The translations under genes and the position numbers were made by a program. The notes under the pieces are model-generated. The model was not told the origin of the DNA. It saw nothing but the letters and a program-made list of their open reading frames with translations, and made no database searches. From Klebsiella oxytoca (GTDB taxonomy: Bacteria; Pseudomonadota; Gammaproteobacteria; Enterobacterales; Enterobacteriaceae), in the NCBI RefSeq assembly GCF_009707385.1, contig NZ_CP046115.1, forward strand, positions 5,270,001 through 5,334,000: a DNA stretch of 64,000 nucleotides, given 5' to 3'. Every line of letters starts with the position of its first letter. Position 1 is the first letter of the stretch. Below are positions 60,549 to 64,000 of this stretch, one piece after another.

Positions 60549-61735
60549 TAACCAATATTGACGTTAGTGCGGAAATACCATTTTCCGCTGCCCTCGGACT
60601 GGGTGCTGGTCCAGCCGGTGGAGTTTAGCGCGCCGCCCCACGGGTTGACGTTCTTTGCCCAGCTGAGATCGACCCAGAACATCACCGGCAGCGCAAATAC
60701 CTGTACGCCAAGGGTGTTCATCTGTGAATTACTCCATCCGCTTTTGTCTTTCCACAGCACGCTATAATCGTTGTAAAAACGCAGCTTCGACACGCCTCCC
60801 CACTTCACGTCCACATCTCGGGCAAGGTTGAGCGACCCGGTGGTGGCTTTAGCCGGTATCATGTAAGCAGGCGTCAGACCATTGCCGCCCATCAGAATAG
60901 CGTCGTCGCTAACGCCCGCCGGGTTCTTCGGATCGTACTGGTAGCGAATCAGCTGCGAAGTAAGCTGCCATGGCCCGTTGTGCAGCATCCCGTGCACGCC
61001 CGCCGCCCAGAAGGTGCCGTCGTCGTCGGTCTCACGGTTATGCAGCCGCGCCAGCGCCAGCGAACCACCCAGCTCGTTGTTCCAGCCGCCGCCGTGGAAA
61101 TTACGCGCAATTCGTACATTCACCTGATCGCGCTTTTCATTGTGCTGCTGATGCTGTGTGGGATAGATGGTGTTTTTTAGCCGATCGTAATCTCCAACGT
61201 CCGGCGCATAGCGTAAATTCTCCGGTTCCATCCAGGGGAAATAGGCCACATCCAGCGTCCAGTTATTATCATGATATTGATAGTTAATACCGCTACCGGC
61301 GCTAACGCCAAATCCTAAATAAAACGGAATACCGTAAGACCAGCCAAATTGCGGATAAGGCTCAAGACCGAAAGGTTTACCCGGGATGCCCAGCTGGATA
61401 TTATTATTATTATCGAAACGATAGCCCACATAAGCGCGATCGATAGCATATTTATGGTGATCCTGGAACCAAAATCCAGCGTCGAAGAAATAGTTATTAT
61501 AAAAACCGCTACTATCGATACGAAACGTATCAAAACGCAGATGCGGCGGGTTACGGTAATTACTTCCCTTCCAGTCTTCATAGCGGTAATTAGCCCGTAG
61601 CGCACCGCCGAAATCCAGTCCGGCGAGATTGTCAGCACTGCGCCAGCCAATATGGGGGAACGGCTTACCCGCTTCCGCCAGCGCCACTCCGCTGGAGCCG
61701 ACTGCCAGCAGCAGCGGGAGAAAAAATTTACGCAT
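60539..61735 (-). CDS. Outer-membrane porin
   Basis: 398 aa. Signal peptide MRKFFLPLLLAVGSSGVALA; mature part rich in alternating aromatic/polar strands (DGFW, YRYED, YVGYRFDNNNN) and ending NVNIGYYF with a terminal Phe, the usual beta-barrel signal. Probably a carbohydrate porin judging from nearby glycoside genes; exact family and substrate not recognised. Two palindromes lie upstream. Confidence 0.8.
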   Translation of the reverse strand: MRKFFLPLLLAVGSSGVALAEAGKPFPHIGWRSADNLAGLDFGGALRANYRYEDWKGSNYRNPPHLRFDTFRIDSSGFYNNYFFDAGFWFQDHHKYAIDRAYVGYRFDNNNNIQLGIPGKPFGLEPYPQFGWSYGIPFYLGFGVSAGSGINYQYHDNNWTLDVAYFPWMEPENLRYAPDVGDYDRLKNTIYPTQHQQHNEKRDQVNVRIARNFHGGGWNNELGGSLALARLHNRETDDDGTFWAAGVHGMLHNGPWQLTSQLIRYQYDPKNPAGVSDDAILMGGNGLTPAYMIPAKATTGSLNLARDVDVKWGGVSKLRFYNDYSVLWKDKSGWSNSQMNTLGVQVFALPVMFWVDLSWAKNVNPWGGALNSTGWTSTQSEGSGKWYFRTNVNIGYYF

Positions 61736-61803
61736 AGCACATGCCTCACTTTACAATTTAATAAGCGATGGAAGTCCGCCGATTAATATCGAATTATTAT
61801 TTT

Positions 61804-61867
61804 GTTTCAGTAATGAAACTCTCGGTTAAATAGCGCGATGTTTATATTTTCGTTTCAAATATGAAAC
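61804..61867. promoter_or_regulatory. Two GTTTCA-N4-TGAAAC palindromes upstream of the porin
   Basis: 61804-61819 (spacer gtaa) and 61852-61867 (spacer aata), centres 48 bp apart, 69 and 117 bp from the porin start. Same half-sites, different spacers, so likely operator pair for one dimeric regulator. The remaining gap to 62256 is AT-rich with no gene. Confidence 0.65.
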
Positions 61868-62256
61868 TCTGTTTATTATTTGATAGAGGAAAAATCGCAC
61901 GCAGGATGTCGGGAGTCAAGGCATAAACTTTGAGCTATAACTCAATATTATTATTCAACGATTAACATATTGATATTTTCGGTACAGCGAGAGAAATATT
62001 CTCATATATGAGACGTTATTTAAGAAAAAGAATAACATCGTGAGTTTTAATGCATTTGCGGGTACCTGTGGTCTTTCCAACCCCCCCATTTCTCAATCGG
62101 ACTTACCTGCCCGACCAGCGTGTACAGAGCGGCGCAATGCGCGATTTTCACTTTTTTAATATAACTGTTATCGCCATCAAGCCATTTCTCCCCGGGGTGC
62201 AGCGGTCTATGCTCAATACATTCAAACGATGAACCTCATTCAAAACCGGAGAGTGT

Positions 62257-63264
62257 ATGAAAGCGATCGCCATTACCCGCGCGGCGGCAGAAGGCAGCAA
62301 TATTCCTTTTTTAACCGACATCGAGCTGCCACAGCCGGTTGCCGAGGGACACGATCTGTTGGTTGAAGTGAAGGCCATTTCCGTCAACCCGGTAGATACT
62401 AAAGTTCGAGCCGGGTTTAACGCCGATACCCCGCGCGTGCTGGGCTGGGACGCGGTGGGCGTGGTCAAAGCCGTCGGCAGCGCAGTGACCCTGTTCGCTC
62501 CGGGAGATGAAGTGTGGTACGCCGGAGCGCTGGGCCGTCCCGGTAGCAACAGCGAATTCCAGCTGGTGGATGAGCGTATCGTGGCCCTTAAGCCGCGTTC
62601 GCTGGATAATGCTTCCGCCGCCGCGCTGCCGCTCACCGCCATTACCGCCTGGGAGCTGCTGTTCCACCGTCTTGGCGTACAGGAAGGCGGTAACGCGGGC
62701 GACACGCTGCTGATCGTCGGCGCGGCGGGCGGCGTCGGTTCGATTCTGACCCAGCTCGCCAGCAGGCTGACCGGTCTGACGGTCATTGGTACCGCCTCGC
62801 GTCCGGAAAGCCAGCAATGGGTGCAGGAAGCGGGCGCGCACCATGTTATCGATCACAGTAAACCGCTCGCCGACGAGCTGGCGCGGATTGGCGTCAAAGC
62901 CGTGACCCACGTCGCTAGCCTGACCAATACCAGCCAGCACTATCCGCAGCTGATCGCCGCGCTCGCACCGCAGGGCAGGCTGGCGCTGATCGACGATCCC
63001 GAATCCCTCGACGTAGTACCGCTGAAGGCGAAAAGCATTTCTCTGCACTGGGAGTTTATGTTTACCCGCTCGATGTTCGAAACACCGGATATGATTGCCC
63101 AGCATCAGCTGCTGGCCCGCGTGGCGGCGCTGATTGACGATAAAACCATTAAGACCACCCTCGGCGAGCACTACGGCGCCATCACTGCCGCCAACCTACA
63201 AAAAGCGCACGCGCAGCTGGAAACCGGGCGTTCGGTGGGCAAAATCGTGCTGGAGGGCTTTTAA
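62257..63264 (+). CDS. Zinc-type alcohol dehydrogenase-like / quinone oxidoreductase (MDR family)
   Basis: 335 aa. Medium-chain reductase fold with N-terminal GroES-like part (ISVNPVDTKVRAGF, LGWDAVGVVKAVG) and NADPH-binding GAAGGVGSILTQLA. Structural-zinc cysteines are absent, which points to the quinone-reductase-type branch. Joined to an ABM monooxygenase gene one base downstream; the pair may handle reactive quinones or carbonyls. Confidence 0.87.
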   Translation: MKAIAITRAAAEGSNIPFLTDIELPQPVAEGHDLLVEVKAISVNPVDTKVRAGFNADTPRVLGWDAVGVVKAVGSAVTLFAPGDEVWYAGALGRPGSNSEFQLVDERIVALKPRSLDNASAAALPLTAITAWELLFHRLGVQEGGNAGDTLLIVGAAGGVGSILTQLASRLTGLTVIGTASRPESQQWVQEAGAHHVIDHSKPLADELARIGVKAVTHVASLTNTSQHYPQLIAALAPQGRLALIDDPESLDVVPLKAKSISLHWEFMFTRSMFETPDMIAQHQLLARVAALIDDKTIKTTLGEHYGAITAANLQKAHAQLETGRSVGKIVLEGF

Positions 63265-63265
63265 G

Positions 63266-63568
63266 ATGAGCAACGAAGCGATCTCGATTATCGCGGTGCT
63301 GACGGCGAAACCGGGCCAAACGAAAGCGCTGCGCCAGGCACTACAGGCGCTGCTGCTGCCGACGCGTCAGGAGCCGGGCAACCTCGATTACGCCCTGTTT
63401 CAGCTGCGCGATGCGCCGGATACGTTCTATATGCGCGAATCCTGGCGCAATCAGGAAGCGCTGGACGCGCATATCGCCCTGCCGCACTTCCAGGAATTTA
63501 TTGCGCAGATGGATAGCCTGCTTGCCGGGCCGCTGCGGCTGGATTATCTGACGCCCGTCGAGCCCTGA
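63266..63568 (+). CDS. ABM-family monooxygenase (YgiN-like)
   Basis: 100 aa from ATG 63266, one base after the upstream stop. Dimeric ferredoxin-like fold: ISIIAVLTAKPGQTKALRQAL, GNLDYALFQLRDAPDTFYMRESW and HIALPHFQEF, typical of quinol monooxygenases and related enzymes. Translationally coupled with the oxidoreductase. Confidence 0.85.
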   Translation: MSNEAISIIAVLTAKPGQTKALRQALQALLLPTRQEPGNLDYALFQLRDAPDTFYMRESWRNQEALDAHIALPHFQEFIAQMDSLLAGPLRLDYLTPVEP

Positions 63569-63666
63569 TATTTTCTGCATTCCGTTTGCGGGGAGGAGCC
63601 AATCTTTAACCCTTTGAGCTCTCCCCCTCCGTCTTATTCAGCGCCGTTATGCAGAAGAGGTTTGCT

Positions 63667-63920
63667 ATGCAGATTAACGCTACTGGAACGAACTCGGCCG
63701 GCCAGCCGCTGGGGTCTATGGCCATCACCCGCCGCGAGCCGGGTCGATGATCGGTGGTATCCCGGAAACTCAGGAGATGCTCGATTTTTGCGCCGGGCAC
63801 GGTATCGTCGTCGATATTGAGCTGATTCGCGGCGACCAGATTAACGAGGCCTGGGAGCGGATGATTAAAGGCGACGTGAAATACCGCTTCGTCATCGACA
63901 GCGCCACTCTCGGCGGTTAA
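63667..63920 (+). pseudogene. yahK-like zinc alcohol dehydrogenase with internal deletion
   Basis: The first 26 codons ([16 protein letters not shown], then MAITRREPG) correspond to the YahK N-terminus. The sequence then jumps at about 63744 to the YahK C-terminus in another frame ([20 protein letters not shown]-type [22 protein letters not shown]) ending at 63920. About 265 codons, including the zinc site and Rossmann fold, are missing and the frames do not match. Non-functional. Confidence 0.88.
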
Positions 63921-64000
63921 GCCCTGCGGCGAAAGGTACGCCGCCACTCCGCCGGGCTGACGCCAAAGCGCGCTTTAAACTGTTGGCGCCAGGTCACGGC
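63917..64000 (-). CDS. AraC-family regulator, C-terminal end (runs off window)
   Basis: 27 codons and a TAA are visible: [21 protein letters not shown] is the second helix-turn-helix end of an AraC protein, of the kind found in GlxA-like regulators. Its stop overlaps the pseudogene stop on the other strand. Confidence 0.75.
   Translation of the reverse strand, partial: AVTWRQQFKARFGVSPAEWRRTFRRRA

Noticed and set aside
60090..62256. Genomic island integrated at selC
   Set aside because: No integrase and no repeat of the selC 3' end was found downstream; only the SymE-like remnant hints at past insertion.
62311..63171. 286-codon frame antisense to the MDR oxidoreductase
   Set aside because: Codon-bias shadow of a clear enzyme gene.

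Overview
The window is a chromosomal segment of an enterobacterium (Enterobacteriaceae, most likely Klebsiella or a close relative). The order rpmG-rpmB-radC-coaBC-dut-slmA-pyrE-rph-yicC, then yicG-ligB-gmk-rpoZ-spoT-trmH-recG, then gltS-xanP-yicH, then yicI-yicJ-selC is the E. coli K-12 backbone. Protein lengths and motifs match closely. ERIC and REP/BIME-type repeats, an alpha-glucoside PTS with a GH4 phosphoglucosidase, and the GC-rich codon use favour Klebsiella. The genus is inferred.

Layout. 1-3.6 kb: a four-gene minus-strand cluster (vWA protein, PP2C phosphatase, Ser/Thr kinase, TPR-like membrane protein), a TerY-P-type phospho-signalling triad sitting where E. coli has mutM. 3.8-10.4 kb: ribosomal protein genes, DNA repair (radC), CoA biosynthesis (coaBC), dUTPase, nucleoid occlusion (slmA), pyrimidine synthesis and RNA processing (pyrE with attenuator, intact rph, yicC). 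10.4-20.5 kb: an AT-rich integrative element of about 10.1 kb inserted in the 3' end of yicC. It is bounded by a 21-bp imperfect duplication of that gene end (19/21 identical). It carries a tyrosine integrase, a tape-measure C-terminal fragment with a peptidoglycan-hydrolase-like domain, a lipoprotein, a protein with a HEPN-like RNxxxH motif, a small HTH protein, a non-coding block of diverged repeats, a membrane protein, and an HTH/Fic-Doc toxin-antitoxin-like pair. 20.7-22.5 kb: a PEP-mutase-family gene overlapping a complete ada. 23-31.6 kb: yicG, ligB and the gmk / rpoZ-spoT-trmH-recG group.

31.6-46.9 kb: the most striking backbone anomaly. The block glpX-fpr-yiiR-yiiQ-tpiA-(five-gene cluster)-cdh-sbp-zapB-glpF-glpK lies between recG and gltS. 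Relative to the E. coli order (zapB-glpF-glpK-glpX-fpr-...-cdh-sbp) it is circularly permuted with all relative orientations kept. This splits the glpFKX operon so that glpX and glpK lie at opposite ends. It looks like excision as a circle (sbp joined to zapB), opening between glpK and glpX, and reinsertion beside recG. The five-gene insert between tpiA and cdh resembles yegTUVW (GPH transporter, PfkB kinase, ADP-ribosylglycohydrolase, GntR regulator) plus a DASS transporter. A perfect 32-bp palindrome lies in its upstream region.

46.9-64 kb: glutamate and xanthine transport, the AsmA-like yicH, an alpha-glucoside PTS and 6-phosphoglucosidase with an RpiR regulator, alpha-xylosidase and its transporter (yicIJ), tRNA-Sec (selC), a SymE-like fragment, an outer-membrane porin with two upstream palindromes, an MDR oxidoreductase with an ABM monooxygenase, a yahK-like pseudogene with a large internal deletion, and the end of an AraC-type regulator.
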